The notes beneath the pieces are model-generated. The model was given only the letters and a program-made list of their open reading frames with translations. It ran no database searches and was not told the DNA's origin. Of a stretch of 64,000 nucleotides of DNA, positions 36,269-46,273 are shown piece after piece (position 1 is the stretch's first letter; each line of letters starts with the position of its first letter). Both the position numbers and the translations under genes were made by a program. Origin of the DNA: Myxococcales bacterium 68-20 (GTDB taxonomy: Bacteria; Myxococcota_A; Polyangia; Polyangiales; Polyangiaceae); the NCBI GenBank assembly GCA_001899635.1, contig MKVQ01000041.1, positions 186,001 through 250,000 of the forward strand, in the 5' to 3' direction.

Positions 36269-37357
36269 TCAGAAGCCCGCGGCGGCGCGCGCGATGTCCT
36301 TCTCGACCATGCCCTGCATGAGGAGCTGCTTGAGGTGCATCTCGAAGGTCTGCATCGAGTACGGGTGGGTCCCCTTCTCCATCAGCTCCTTGAGCGAGGG
36401 GTTGCCCTCGGGTCGCTTGATCGACTCGCGCACCGTTCCGGTGGCGACGAGGACCTCGGCCGCGAGCACGAGACCGCTGCCGTCCTTCTTCGGAAGCAGA
36501 CGCTGCGCGACGATCCCCTGTAGCGCGTCGGCGATCCGCTCGCGGAGCTCGTCGCTCGCGCCCGGCTGGTTGCGCGGCGCGAGGGCGAGCATGCGGCCGA
36601 CCGTGCGCGCGACGTCCGGGGTATGGAGCGTCGAGAGGACGAGGTGGCCCGTCTCGGCGGCCTTCAGCGCGATATCGAGCGTGAGCTCGTCGCGGATCTC
36701 GCCGACGAGGATCACGTCCGGGTCCTGACGGAGCGCGGCGCGGAGCGCGTCGGCGAACGTGCCGGTGTCGATGCCGACCTCGCGCTGGCTGATGCTCGAC
36801 TTGTCGTCGGTGTGGAGGAACTCGATCGGGTCCTCGATCGTGACGATGTGGAGCGGCTGTGTTCGGTTCAGGTGACCGATCATCGCGGCGAGCGTGGAGC
36901 TCTTGCCGTTGCCCGCCGCGCCGACGACGAGCACGAGGCCGCGCTCGCGCTCGGCGAGGTACGCGCACGGCGAGGGGCAGCCGAGATCCTCGAAGCTCGG
37001 GATCCTCGTCGGGATCGACCGCATCACGATCCCGAGCGTCCCCCGCTGCCGGTACACGTTGACGCGGAACCGGCCGACGCCCTCCGCTGCGTACGCGCAG
37101 TCGTACTCGCGGAGCGTCCCGACCTCGCTTCGCACACGGGCGTCGCGGATCACGAGGCGCGCGATGCTGTCGGTGTCTTCCTTGCGGAGCGGGTCGGTGC
37201 GGAAGAACACGAGCTCGCCGCGCACACGCGCCGCCGGCGGGATGCCGACCTTCAGGTGAATGTCGCTCGCCTTCGCCGCGACGGCCTTGGCGAGCAACTG
37301 GTTGAAGTACGCTTCGCTCGCATACACGTTCGACGAGGGGGCGCCGGACTCGACCAT
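36269..37357 (-). CDS. PilT-like type IV pilus twitching ATPase
   Basis: This 362-residue secretion ATPase has Walker A GAAGNGKSST (146-155), the Asp box VTIEDPIEFLH, Walker B DPDVILVGEIRD and the His box ETGHLVLSTLHT. The N-terminal PAS-like domain has ASDIHLKVG. PilT and PilU retract type IV pili, which drives social motility in myxobacteria. No other pil genes are adjacent, so it could be a PilT paralog. The ATG follows GAGGG by a short gap. The last residues (GMVEKDIARAAAGF) match the usual PilT end, without the AIRNLIRE motif intact. Confidence 0.88.
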   Translation of the reverse strand: MVESGAPSSNVYASEAYFNQLLAKAVAAKASDIHLKVGIPPAARVRGELVFFRTDPLRKEDTDSIARLVIRDARVRSEVGTLREYDCAYAAEGVGRFRVNVYRQRGTLGIVMRSIPTRIPSFEDLGCPSPCAYLAERERGLVLVVGAAGNGKSSTLAAMIGHLNRTQPLHIVTIEDPIEFLHTDDKSSISQREVGIDTGTFADALRAALRQDPDVILVGEIRDELTLDIALKAAETGHLVLSTLHTPDVARTVGRMLALAPRNQPGASDELRERIADALQGIVAQRLLPKKDGSGLVLAAEVLVATGTVRESIKRPEGNPSLKELMEKGTHPYSMQTFEMHLKQLLMQGMVEKDIARAAAGF

Positions 37358-37448
37358 AGGTGCCCTCACGATACCCGGTTTCGCACGCGCGCAACCCCCG
37401 CTCTGCCGAACGCTGCGCCTTCCATCCCGCTCGAAACAATTCGACGCT

Positions 37449-37479
37449 GCTGCGGGTAATTGGGCCGCGAGCCCCGAGC
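37449..37479 (+). repeat. Interspersed hairpin repeat, copy B
   Basis: CTGCGGGTAATTGGGCCGCG then AGCCCCGAGC matches the other copies with four or five changes. It lies 92-122 bp upstream of the PilT-like start and directly before a truncated ceramidase-like coding remnant. Confidence 0.6.
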
Positions 37480-37504
37480 TCGAGGAGCGGCGAGCACGCG
37501 GCCG

Positions 37505-37603
37505 GGCACGTACCGCATCCGCCAATCCGCCTCGTGGAAGCACGGCGTCACGGGCGTCATCTCGCCGTACCAGGGCACGACGCGCGAGCTCCAGGTCCGC
37601 TGA
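37505..37603 (+). pseudogene. C-terminal remnant resembling neutral/alkaline ceramidase
   Basis: A 32-codon stretch ending in TGA reads GTYRIRQSASWKHG, then VTGVISPYQGTTRELQVR. This matches the end of neutral/alkaline ceramidases, where GTYRIRHFG and a (I/V)xPFxGTSRxFxV strand close the C-terminal beta-sandwich. Nothing upstream in frame continues the protein; instead copy B of the interspersed repeat lies 25 bp before it. The rest of the gene therefore appears lost. Confidence 0.5.
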
Positions 37604-37659
37604 AGCCGAACGGCCGATCGTGATCGCAATCACGCTCGGCGCTCATGGCGAGATGGCGA

Positions 37660-38349
37660 CTACTTCGCGTCGACGTCGGTCGGGAGGGCCTCGGCGTCCT
37701 CCAGCGGCGGGCACGGCATCATGCGGAGGGCGCGGATCGCCGCGACCCTCCGTGGACGCGGGCGGGCCGTATCGCGCGCGAGGGCGACGAGGCCCGCGCA
37801 CCCGTGCCGGAGCTCGTTCGAGTCCTCGGGATCCTCGGCGCGGCGCGGACGCGTTGCGAGCTCGATCGTCGACTCGAGCGCGAGCCGCGCCTCCTCGTCG
37901 TCCTTGCCGGTCGACGCCTTCGCAAGGAACGGCAGCTGGGCCCAGCCGCGTGCGTAGGCCATCGCCTTGATCGCGGCCTTCCGGAGCGCCGGATCGCTGG
38001 TCGCCTCGACGAGCCCGATCGCGCCCTCGTGAGCGGCGAGCGTCGCGAGGTCCTCGAGCTCGCCGTCCTTCGCGTTGTGCCACATCAACATGTCGCGGAG
38101 CGCGGCGGCGTCGGCCTCGACGCCGTCCGCGTGCAGCGGCGCGGAGCCGTCGCCGCCGGCATGTTTCGCCGCCGTCGTGTCGCCGCCGGCAGGCTCCCGC
38201 TTCCCGCAGCCCCCGCACGTCGCGAGGGTGGCGATGGCGAAGAGGAGACCGCCGCCCGCGAGTGCAAGCGGGAGCCGCACTCGCGGGTCGAGATCGCGCA
38301 GCGTCGCGAGCGAGACCGATGATCGCTTCTTGCTGGGGCCCAATGACAT
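37660..38349 (-). CDS. Membrane-anchored helical-repeat protein
   Basis: This 229-residue protein has a basic cytosolic start, one span (RLPLALAGGGLLFAIATLAT) and a possible lipobox-like TCGGCGK. The exported part has paired helices (LEDLATLAAHEGAIGLVEATSD; LRKAAIKAMAYARGWAQLPFLAKA; ALESTIELATRP) as in HEAT-like repeats. It probably mediates protein contacts. The stop of thiC lies 37 bp upstream on the same strand, so the two may be co-transcribed. Confidence 0.65.
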   Translation of the reverse strand: MSLGPSKKRSSVSLATLRDLDPRVRLPLALAGGGLLFAIATLATCGGCGKREPAGGDTTAAKHAGGDGSAPLHADGVEADAAALRDMLMWHNAKDGELEDLATLAAHEGAIGLVEATSDPALRKAAIKAMAYARGWAQLPFLAKASTGKDDEEARLALESTIELATRPRRAEDPEDSNELRHGCAGLVALARDTARPRPRRVAAIRALRMMPCPPLEDAEALPTDVDAK

Positions 38350-38386
38350 GCGGCCTTCGCGTTCGCCTCAGCGAACGCGTCGCTCC

Positions 38387-39793
<1,407 letters not shown>

Positions 39794-39819
39794 TTAGGGG
39801 CAAGGGCCGGGCGATGGGC

Positions 39820-39825
39820 TACGAT
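39820..39825 (+). promoter_or_regulatory. -10-like box TACGAT, leaderless arrangement
   Basis: TACGAT ends 6 nt before the lipoprotein ATG, with no Shine-Dalgarno. Confidence 0.45.
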
Positions 39826-39831
39826 GGGGAC

Positions 39832-40557
39832 ATGAGGGGGCTCCGGGGGGCGGCCACGGCCGCAGCAGGACTCGCGCTCGCGCTGGTCGTCGCGTGCGGA
39901 CGGCAGCTCGGCGGCGGTGACGGCGACGACGGGAGCGCCCTGCCCGAGGGAACCGACGCTTCGACGACCGGCGCAGCTCCCGACGACGCGGGCCTCGGGC
40001 GGGACGGCGCGCCGCACGAGCTCGACGGTAGCGCGCCGCTCACCTGCCCTCCCCGCGACGCAAACGGTCCGAGGATCGCATTCGTGACGTACGTAAGGTT
40101 CCCCGGTGACCATCCCGGCGACGGAGCTCCCGGGCCCGCGAAGTTCGACGCGCTCTGCACCAAGCTCGCCACCGACGCGAAGATCGCCGGCAAGTTCGTC
40201 GCCTACGTGAAGGACGGCGCCGACGAGCCGGAGAGGCGGATCCGCAACAGCGGCGTCGGCTGGATGCGTCCCGACCACCAGCCTCTCTTCGTCGGGTCGA
40301 CGATCCCGCTCGATGTCCCGGCGACCCCGCTGGAGGTGACGGAGAAATGCACCCTCGTCGTCGACGACGCCGGGGCGTGGACGGGCCTCTCGCCGACCGG
40401 CACGAACGAGCAGAGCTGTACCGACTGGACCAACGCCGCGCCCCAGGCCCAGGGACACTACGGCGCTCCCTCCGCCACCACCGCCTCATGGCGGACCGAG
40501 GCGGCCGGGTCGTGCGCGACGCCCCGCCACTTCTATTGCTTCGAGACGGCGGACTGA
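39832..40557 (+). CDS. Lipoprotein with DUF1554/endostatin-like lectin domain
   Basis: This 241-residue protein has a lipoprotein signal (LALALVVACGR) and an Asp/Gly linker to about residue 65. The domain then reads IAFVTYVRFPGD, FDALCTKLATDAKIAGKFVAYV, GVGWMRPDHQPLF, AWTGLSPTGT, CTDWTNAAP and CATPRHFYCFE. The order W(V/M)RPD..LF, (V/A)WTG, C..W and YC.E is that of DUF1554 and collagen-endostatin-like C-type-lectin folds. It is a probable surface binding protein. The start is the second of two close ATGs, the one opening the signal peptide. Confidence 0.72.
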   Translation: MRGLRGAATAAAGLALALVVACGRQLGGGDGDDGSALPEGTDASTTGAAPDDAGLGRDGAPHELDGSAPLTCPPRDANGPRIAFVTYVRFPGDHPGDGAPGPAKFDALCTKLATDAKIAGKFVAYVKDGADEPERRIRNSGVGWMRPDHQPLFVGSTIPLDVPATPLEVTEKCTLVVDDAGAWTGLSPTGTNEQSCTDWTNAAPQAQGHYGAPSATTASWRTEAAGSCATPRHFYCFETAD

Positions 40558-40605
40558 GCTCTCGCTCGACCGTGCATCGGACACTCCCGGCCCGGTCGCT
40601 TGTGG

Positions 40606-40611
40606 CAGAAT
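40606..40611 (+). promoter_or_regulatory. -10-like box CAGAAT, leaderless arrangement
   Basis: CAGAAT ends 6 nt before the ATG of the cyclase gene. Its first base deviates from TAnnnT but the spacing matches the other cases. Confidence 0.4.
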
Positions 40612-40617
40612 GCGACC

Positions 40618-42210
40618 ATGGCGCAAGCCGAGAATTCCGACACGTCGCTCCGCGCTCTCTACGAGCTTCGCAACATGGTCGATGAGCTCATCGAAGAAGG
40701 TCTCGTTCACCACTGGAGTGTGAGCGAGATGCTTGGTGCCCTCCTCCCGCGCGTGGGCGAGCGCCTCGGCGCGACGAGCGCCTTCGTCGAGACCTACGGC
40801 GAAGACCTCTCGCTACGTCTCTTCGCCTGGAGCGGTGATGCCGGCAAGCCCGTGTCGATCCCGGACAAGGCCGACGTGTTCGCGCGCACGAGCGAGGAGC
40901 AACGGGAGCGCGTGATCCTCGACGGCCCCTCCGCGGTCGTCGTCGCGCAACATCTCGACGTCGCCGGCGCCTGGTTCGGCCGCGCCGGCCTCGTTGCCCC
41001 GGCAAAGAGCGACGCCCCGCGCCTCGCCGCGAGCCTCAACGCGATCTGCGAGGTGCTCGACAACTACCTCTTCAGCATCCGCGCGATGCGCGAGAAGCAC
41101 CTCGTGATGATGCAGCTCGGCAATGCGCTCCGACATCGCGTCCTCGGAGAGGGCGTGAAGCAGGCGGTGAGCATCCTCGCCAAGACGATCCCCATGGAGC
41201 GCCTCGTCATCGTCTACGTCGCCGAGGAGAACGCCGCAAAGACGCTCCACGTGCAGATGTTCGTCGGCGACGACCTCGCGGTCGACACGCTCGCCGGCGA
41301 GCAGCAGACGCACGCGCCGCTGCGCCTCCTCGGCCGGGAGTACCTCGCCGGCGAGAGTACCAAGCTCCTCGACGAGCTCGGAGTGACCGCGGCTCAGGAA
41401 GAGGTGCTCATCAACGGCATCACGAAGAGCGTCGTCGTCGGCAAGGTCGTCGTCACCTCCAAGCACGGCGTGTTCAACACGTACGACCGCGAGCTCCTCT
41501 CCGCGTTCGCTGGATTCATCCGGCAGCGCGTCGTCGACTTCAACAAGGAGTGGCGCTCCCTCGCGAGCTCGTTCCGCCCCGACGACGTCGCGCGCCTGCT
41601 CCAGAACGACGACTACGAGCAGCGCTTCCTCGCGCCTCGCGAAGAGACCGTCGCCATCCTCTACGTCGACATCTCCGGCTTCACCCGGATCTCGGAGACG
41701 GTCTTGAAGACGCCGGCGAAGGTGGCCGAGCTCGTCGAGACCTGGAGCCGCGACGCCGTCGAGCTCGTCTGGGACCACGGCGGCGTGTTCGACAAGATGG
41801 TCGGCGACTGCGTGATCGCGCTCTTCGGGCCGCCCTTCTACGACGATCCCGCAGGCAACCGCCTCTCGCGCGCGCTCCGCTGCGCCAAGGCGATCCGCGA
41901 GATGACGAACAAGCTGCCGCAGCGGGTGGCGTTCGAGGTCCTCCGCGAGGGCGGCATCGCGGTCTCGACCGGGGTCAACCTCGCGCCGCTCTTCGTCGGT
42001 CAGTTCGGGCCGAACAGCAACTTCACCGGCTTCTCGAGCGGGATGAACAACACCGCCCGCCTCCAGGGCTGCGCCGGCAAGGACGAGATCCTCGTCATGG
42101 AGGAGGCCATCGGTGCGCTCCCCGCGAACCACACCTTCGAGTTCGGCGCGCGCAAGAGCGCGCCGGTGAAGAACGTCGCCGAGCCGCTCGAGTTCCGCGC
42201 GCTGCTTTGA
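40618..42210 (+). CDS. GAF-GAF-class III adenylate/guanylate cyclase
   Basis: This 530-residue soluble protein has two GAF-like domains (about 40-155 and 165-310) and a C-terminal cyclase homology domain. Catalytic residues are in place: metal Asp351 in LYVDISGFTRIS, Asp397 in FDKMVGDCVIALFG, base-contacting Lys393, and the transition-state Asn and Arg in SGMNNTARLQG. It would make cAMP (or cGMP) in response to a ligand or partner acting on the GAF domains. It is monocistronic and converges on the SUMF1-like gene. Confidence 0.9.
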   Translation: MAQAENSDTSLRALYELRNMVDELIEEGLVHHWSVSEMLGALLPRVGERLGATSAFVETYGEDLSLRLFAWSGDAGKPVSIPDKADVFARTSEEQRERVILDGPSAVVVAQHLDVAGAWFGRAGLVAPAKSDAPRLAASLNAICEVLDNYLFSIRAMREKHLVMMQLGNALRHRVLGEGVKQAVSILAKTIPMERLVIVYVAEENAAKTLHVQMFVGDDLAVDTLAGEQQTHAPLRLLGREYLAGESTKLLDELGVTAAQEEVLINGITKSVVVGKVVVTSKHGVFNTYDRELLSAFAGFIRQRVVDFNKEWRSLASSFRPDDVARLLQNDDYEQRFLAPREETVAILYVDISGFTRISETVLKTPAKVAELVETWSRDAVELVWDHGGVFDKMVGDCVIALFGPPFYDDPAGNRLSRALRCAKAIREMTNKLPQRVAFEVLREGGIAVSTGVNLAPLFVGQFGPNSNFTGFSSGMNNTARLQGCAGKDEILVMEEAIGALPANHTFEFGARKSAPVKNVAEPLEFRALL

Positions 42211-42270
42211 CCCGCGATCCTCTCGCGCCTCTCGCGCGCGCGTTGCCCGGCGCGTCCCCGCTCAGCGCGT

Positions 42271-43209
42271 TCAGTCGGAGCAGCAGCGAAAGCCGACGTT
42301 GCGCTGGCGGAGGTCGCGGCGGACGTTCGACGACTCGTTGCGGCAGTCGTGCGCGGGCCCACGATCGACGTACGAGCCTCCCTTGAGTAGGCAGCCGTCG
42401 CTCGCAGGCCCGCCGTCGCCACCGTCGACCTCGAGCGCGCGGTCGTTGGTGCATGGGCCGTCGAACCACTCCCAGACGTTGCCGACGAGATCGTGGATGC
42501 CCTGATAGCCGCCGACACAGCCGGGCGCCGTGCCGACCGGCAGCGCCGCTCCGGCGTCGAGCTCGGCAAGGTTGCACTTCTCGGGATCGTGGAGGCCACC
42601 GTACGGGTAGCGGAGGCGCCCCTCGGCGGAGCACGCGAGCATCCACTGATGGGACTTGTAGTCGGAGAGCCCCTCGAGCGTGACGGGGCCGGTCTTCTTT
42701 CCGTTCTCGACCTTGCCGCAGAGGTACTTGCCGGCCCACGAGCAATACGCGCGCGCGTCGCACCAGTCGACGCCGACGGCCGGCTCGTTCGGGATCCCGC
42801 CGCCGTCCGGCCGCTCGCGCGCGAAGCTGGAGTTCCAGACGCACTCCGCGGGTTGGCTCTTCGGATCGACCTTCGCCGCGATGAACTCGTCGTACTGCGC
42901 GTTCGTCACCTCGGTGGTGTCGATGCAGAACGTGTTGCCCGGAGCTCCGACGCGAACGGCTGGCGGAGCGGGCTTGCCCGGACAGGGGACCCCGCTGTCA
43001 TCGGGAGGAAGGACGCGTGCGTCCTCGTCGAACACCGAGTCGAAGTCGCTCGCGTCCGGCGCGCAGGGCCCGCCCTTGCACTCGCCGATCGTGTAGTCGT
43101 CGATACCCGCGAGCGTTCCGCAGGCGACGACCGTCGCGATGGCCACCAGCGCGAGCGCGAGGTTCGACGCGAACCCCAGCCTCACACGTCGACGCGGCCG
43201 TTCGATCAC
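42271..43209 (-). CDS. SUMF1/FGE-like domain lipoprotein
   Basis: This 312-residue protein has a lipoprotein signal (ALVAIATVVACGT), a linker, and a formylglycine-generating-enzyme-like domain: FCIDTTEVTNAQYDEF, EPAVGVDWCDARAYCSWAGKYLC, DLVGNVWEWFDGPC, LLKGGSYVDRG and RNVGFRCC. The catalytic Cys pair of true FGE is not found at its usual place before the final GFR motif, so it is probably a binding domain rather than a formylglycine generator. The GTG start overlaps the upstream stop as GTGA, so it is coupled to the PEGA gene and kinase. Confidence 0.82.
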   Translation of the reverse strand: MIERPRRRVRLGFASNLALALVAIATVVACGTLAGIDDYTIGECKGGPCAPDASDFDSVFDEDARVLPPDDSGVPCPGKPAPPAVRVGAPGNTFCIDTTEVTNAQYDEFIAAKVDPKSQPAECVWNSSFARERPDGGGIPNEPAVGVDWCDARAYCSWAGKYLCGKVENGKKTGPVTLEGLSDYKSHQWMLACSAEGRLRYPYGGLHDPEKCNLAELDAGAALPVGTAPGCVGGYQGIHDLVGNVWEWFDGPCTNDRALEVDGGDGGPASDGCLLKGGSYVDRGPAHDCRNESSNVRRDLRQRNVGFRCCSD

Positions 43210-44288
43210 TGGAAGGTCCCTCCGATGCCTGCTCCCGTGGGCCCGACGGTGATCGTCCCCCCGTCGGAGGAGCGTCGCAGAGCGCCGGTCCAGTCCCAGG
43301 TCACTGCCGCACGCGTCGACGCGCGCGCGGTGGGACGTCGAGGTAGGAGCCAACCGACGGCGCCCGCGACGACACCGACGCCGCCGGCGACGAATGCGAT
43401 CGTCGAGACGGTCGCGAACGTGTTCGCGCTGTCGAGATCGCCCTTCGCCGAGGGGGCGCAGATGCCGTTCTCGCATTGCGGCTCGACATCGGACGCTCTC
43501 GAGAACGTCATCGCCCCGGTGACCGCCCCGACCCCGAGGCCGACGACGCCGAGACCGAGGCCTCCGTAGACGAGCACCTCGGCAAGCGGCGTGCGCTCAC
43601 CAGCCCGGTCGACGTCGTCGTTGCCGAAGCTCTCGACCCGGAGGGCACGCGGCGCCGTGCCGGCGCCTTCGGGGGACGACGCCCGGGCCCCCGCCGCGTT
43701 CGCCGAGGCGGGGAGCACGAGCTCGATCTCCTTCGCGTCGCGCTCCGCGACCTCGAGCGTCTCCTTCGCCTCGCGGCCCTCGGCGTTCCTCACCGAGAAC
43801 ACGCGCTTGCCCGGATTCACGGCGACGGGCTCGCCGATGGCCGACGGCGGAACCTCGACGTCGTCCACGGCGACGCGCGCTGCGGGGCCACCCTTGATCT
43901 TGATCCGCACGGTCGGCATCCGCGCCTCGAGCTGCGCCACGAGCTCACGCGCTTGTTTGCGCGCAGCGTCGAAGACCGGAGGATCTCCGGGATTGCGAGG
44001 CATGCGGCCGACCTCGAGGGCCAGCTCGCGCGCCTCGACGAGATGACCGGCGGCGAGATGCGCTCTCGCGAGCGCCATCCCCGTCGTCGGCACGTGCATG
44101 ATGTCGTGCGCCTTCCGGAACGCCTCGATGGCGCGACCGACCTCTTCGGCGTTGAGGCGAGCCTTTCCCTCGTCCATGAACCGGCGCGCGGTCTCGCGCT
44201 CTGCGGCTGACGGAGAGGCCGCTGCAAGGCGGGTGACGGAGAGCACCGCCGCGAGCGACACGACCCAGATCGTCCTTGTGGAAGCCAT
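43206..44288 (-). CDS. TPR/PEGA domain membrane protein
   Basis: This 360-residue protein has a signal peptide (TIWVVSLAAVLSVTRLAAA), a TPR-like helical region (ERETARRFMDEGKARL, GRAIEAFRKAHD) and a PEGA-type beta domain (RVAVDDVEVPPSAIGEP, VNPGKRVFSV). Two hydrophobic segments near 255-280 and 305-330 lie near the end. PEGA domains are thought to bind surface or periplasmic ligands. The ATG chosen begins the signal; an ATG immediately after the kinase stop adds 17 basic residues and is possible. It is the middle gene of a kinase-PEGA-SUMF1 operon, a common myxobacterial arrangement. Confidence 0.8.
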   Translation of the reverse strand: MASTRTIWVVSLAAVLSVTRLAAASPSAAERETARRFMDEGKARLNAEEVGRAIEAFRKAHDIMHVPTTGMALARAHLAAGHLVEARELALEVGRMPRNPGDPPVFDAARKQARELVAQLEARMPTVRIKIKGGPAARVAVDDVEVPPSAIGEPVAVNPGKRVFSVRNAEGREAKETLEVAERDAKEIELVLPASANAAGARASSPEGAGTAPRALRVESFGNDDVDRAGERTPLAEVLVYGGLGLGVVGLGVGAVTGAMTFSRASDVEPQCENGICAPSAKGDLDSANTFATVSTIAFVAGGVGVVAGAVGWLLPRRPTARASTRAAVTWDWTGALRRSSDGGTITVGPTGAGIGGTFQ

Positions 44289-44339
44289 TTCTCGAATGCG
44301 CTCTCTCGAAGCGCGTCTCGGTCTCGTTCGCCCGTTCAT

Positions 44340-46037
44340 CTAGAAGCCGTACTCGTCGCTCTCGGCCTTCTGCCCGCCCGGACGCGCGCCCGCGCCCGCC
44401 TTGCTGCCGCTCTTCTTCCCCGCAGCAGCGGCCTTCACCGGCGCGGCTGACTCGACCGGCGATGGCGCCGTCACCGCCGACGCTGCCGAGGCGGAGCCCG
44501 CATCGCTCGCTCCGATGACGGCGCCGCCGAGATCTCTCGGCTCGAGCACCACGGAGGGAACCGCGACGACGGACGACGACGGCGCGGAGGCCGCGTCGAA
44601 GAGGTCGGTCGATGCGGCCTCGGTCGTGGACGCGGCGGGAACCGGCTGCGTCCACGGTGCCGGGGCGGAGCCGGTGCCCGCCACCATTCCGTTCCGCGAA
44701 GCGATGACGCCCCCGACGACGCCGAGCACGGCGACGAGACCGAGGACGACGAACGCGCCGAGGAGCTTGGCGGCCGACGTGCCCGTGCGCGGCCGTGGCG
44801 GTAGATCGGACATCGACGCGCCCTGCATCGTGCGCATCGACGGTCCGGTGCCCGGCCCCTCACCGACGACGAGCGGGGTCACGCCGATGACCTGCGTTCC
44901 CCTCGGTCCGACGAGCATCTGTCCGCGCATCGGATGCTGACCCACGGGCGCCTGGAGCGGCGCGACGAGGGTGTGCGCGCTCGCGCGCGAGCCGTCCGCG
45001 CCCGGAGTCGACTTCTCCTTGTCGAGGGCGTGCGCGGCGCGGAGCGCGCTCTCGATCGCGTCCTTGCGTCGCCGCGTGCGCTCGCGTGAGAAGTGGCTCA
45101 GCACGTTCGCGACGTCGTCGCTCGTCGCGACGTGACCGATGGTGACCATGGCCTGCTCGAGGGCATGGCGCATGTCCTCGGCCGTGCGGTACCGGAGGTC
45201 CGGATCGCGAGCGAGCGCGCGATCGACCAACGAGCGCACCGGCAGCGGCACCGAGTGATGAAGCGACTCGTAGGGCGCGCCGGTCATGAGCTCGTGGAGC
45301 GCGAGGAGCTGTCGCCCGTCCTCGGTGCTGCGAACGGGCTCGCCCGCGAGCAGCTCGTAGAGGACCGCGCCGATCGCGTAGACGTCCGCACGCCGATCGA
45401 TGCGGTCGCCCCGCGCCTGCTCGGGCGCCATGTACTCGATCTTGCCCTTCAGCGTGCCCGCGGTCGTGTCCTCGGTCCGGCGCTCGCGCGCCTTCGCGAC
45501 GCCGAAGTCGATCAGCTTGATGGCGCCACGGACGTTGAGGAGGATGTTCTGCGGGGAGACGTCCCGATGGACCACCTCGAGAGACGCACCGTCGGGCCCG
45601 CGGAGCTCGTGGACTGCATGCAGACCGGCGCAGGCGTCGGCCGCGATCCGCAAGGCGACGGCGAGCGGGAACGGCGCACCGACGGCGCGGATGTCGCGAT
45701 AGAGCTTGCGGAGGGACTCTCCGTCGATCAGCTCCATCGCATGGTAGAGGACGCCGCGGTCCTCACCGATCTCGAGGATGCGCGCGACGTTCTCGTGGTC
45801 GATCTGCGCGGCGATCCGCGCCTCGTCCAGGAACATGTCGCAGAACTGACGATCGTTGCCGTGCGTCGGGAGGATCGTCTTCAGCGCGACGAGACGCTCG
45901 AAGCCATGTTTGCCCGTCAGGCGCGCGAGCCAGACGGTGCCCATGCCGCCCTGCGCGAGCACGCAGAGCAGCTCATAGCGGTCGAGACGATCCCCAGGCG
46001 AAAGCGCGGTCGCGGGGGGAGGTGTGAAGCTCCCCAT
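44340..46037 (-). CDS. Hanks-type Ser/Thr protein kinase, membrane anchored
   Basis: This 565-residue protein has a complete kinase domain: Gly loop AQGGMGTVW (28-36), Lys53, HRDVSPQN (157-164), DFG (177-179) and APE (204-206). HRDVSPQN is the form typical of myxobacterial PknB-like kinases. A long linker, one span (LLGAFVVLGLVAVLGVVGGVIA) near 430 and an Ala/Ser/Pro-rich extracytoplasmic tail follow. The tail ends with a basic patch and SDEYGF. It would phosphorylate Ser/Thr in partner proteins. It heads the operon containing PEGA and SUMF1-like genes. A hairpin repeat lies upstream. Confidence 0.93.
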   Translation of the reverse strand: MGSFTPPPATALSPGDRLDRYELLCVLAQGGMGTVWLARLTGKHGFERLVALKTILPTHGNDRQFCDMFLDEARIAAQIDHENVARILEIGEDRGVLYHAMELIDGESLRKLYRDIRAVGAPFPLAVALRIAADACAGLHAVHELRGPDGASLEVVHRDVSPQNILLNVRGAIKLIDFGVAKARERRTEDTTAGTLKGKIEYMAPEQARGDRIDRRADVYAIGAVLYELLAGEPVRSTEDGRQLLALHELMTGAPYESLHHSVPLPVRSLVDRALARDPDLRYRTAEDMRHALEQAMVTIGHVATSDDVANVLSHFSRERTRRRKDAIESALRAAHALDKEKSTPGADGSRASAHTLVAPLQAPVGQHPMRGQMLVGPRGTQVIGVTPLVVGEGPGTGPSMRTMQGASMSDLPPRPRTGTSAAKLLGAFVVLGLVAVLGVVGGVIASRNGMVAGTGSAPAPWTQPVPAASTTEAASTDLFDAASAPSSSVVAVPSVVLEPRDLGGAVIGASDAGSASAASAVTAPSPVESAAPVKAAAAGKKSGSKAGAGARPGGQKAESDEYGF

Positions 46038-46149
46038 GAAATTCAGGATCGCGCCGACGGATGCTCAACGCAAGCTCGTGGTCGCAGCATACATGTGCGG
46101 GGTGCTGCCCTTGGACCTCGGGTCCGCAGGAGCGCCACTCCGAGCCTTC

Positions 46150-46190
46150 GCTTGGGGCTCGCGCCCCAGCCCCCGCAGGGGTCGCCCCCC
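46150..46190 (-). repeat. Interspersed hairpin repeat, copy C (inverted)
   Basis: On the minus strand it reads CCCCTGCGGGGGCTGGGGCG then CGAGCCCCAAGC, matching copies A, B and D. The core GGGGC-GCGA-GCCCC is a perfect stem. It lies 113-153 bp upstream of the Ser/Thr kinase start. Confidence 0.65.
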
Positions 46191-46200
46191 GCTGGGGTGC

Positions 46201-46240
46201 TCCATCCCCTCCGCCGAGATGATCCATCCCCTCCGCCGAG
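46201..46240 (+). repeat. 18-bp direct repeat, two copies
   Basis: TCCATCCCCTCCGCCGAG occurs at 46201-46218 and 46223-46240, separated by 4 nt. It lies next to hairpin repeat copy C, between the glycosyltransferase stop and the kinase start. Confidence 0.8.
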
Positions 46241-46273
46241 GTGCGCCTTCGGCGCTCGTCGGATGGCGCGAGG

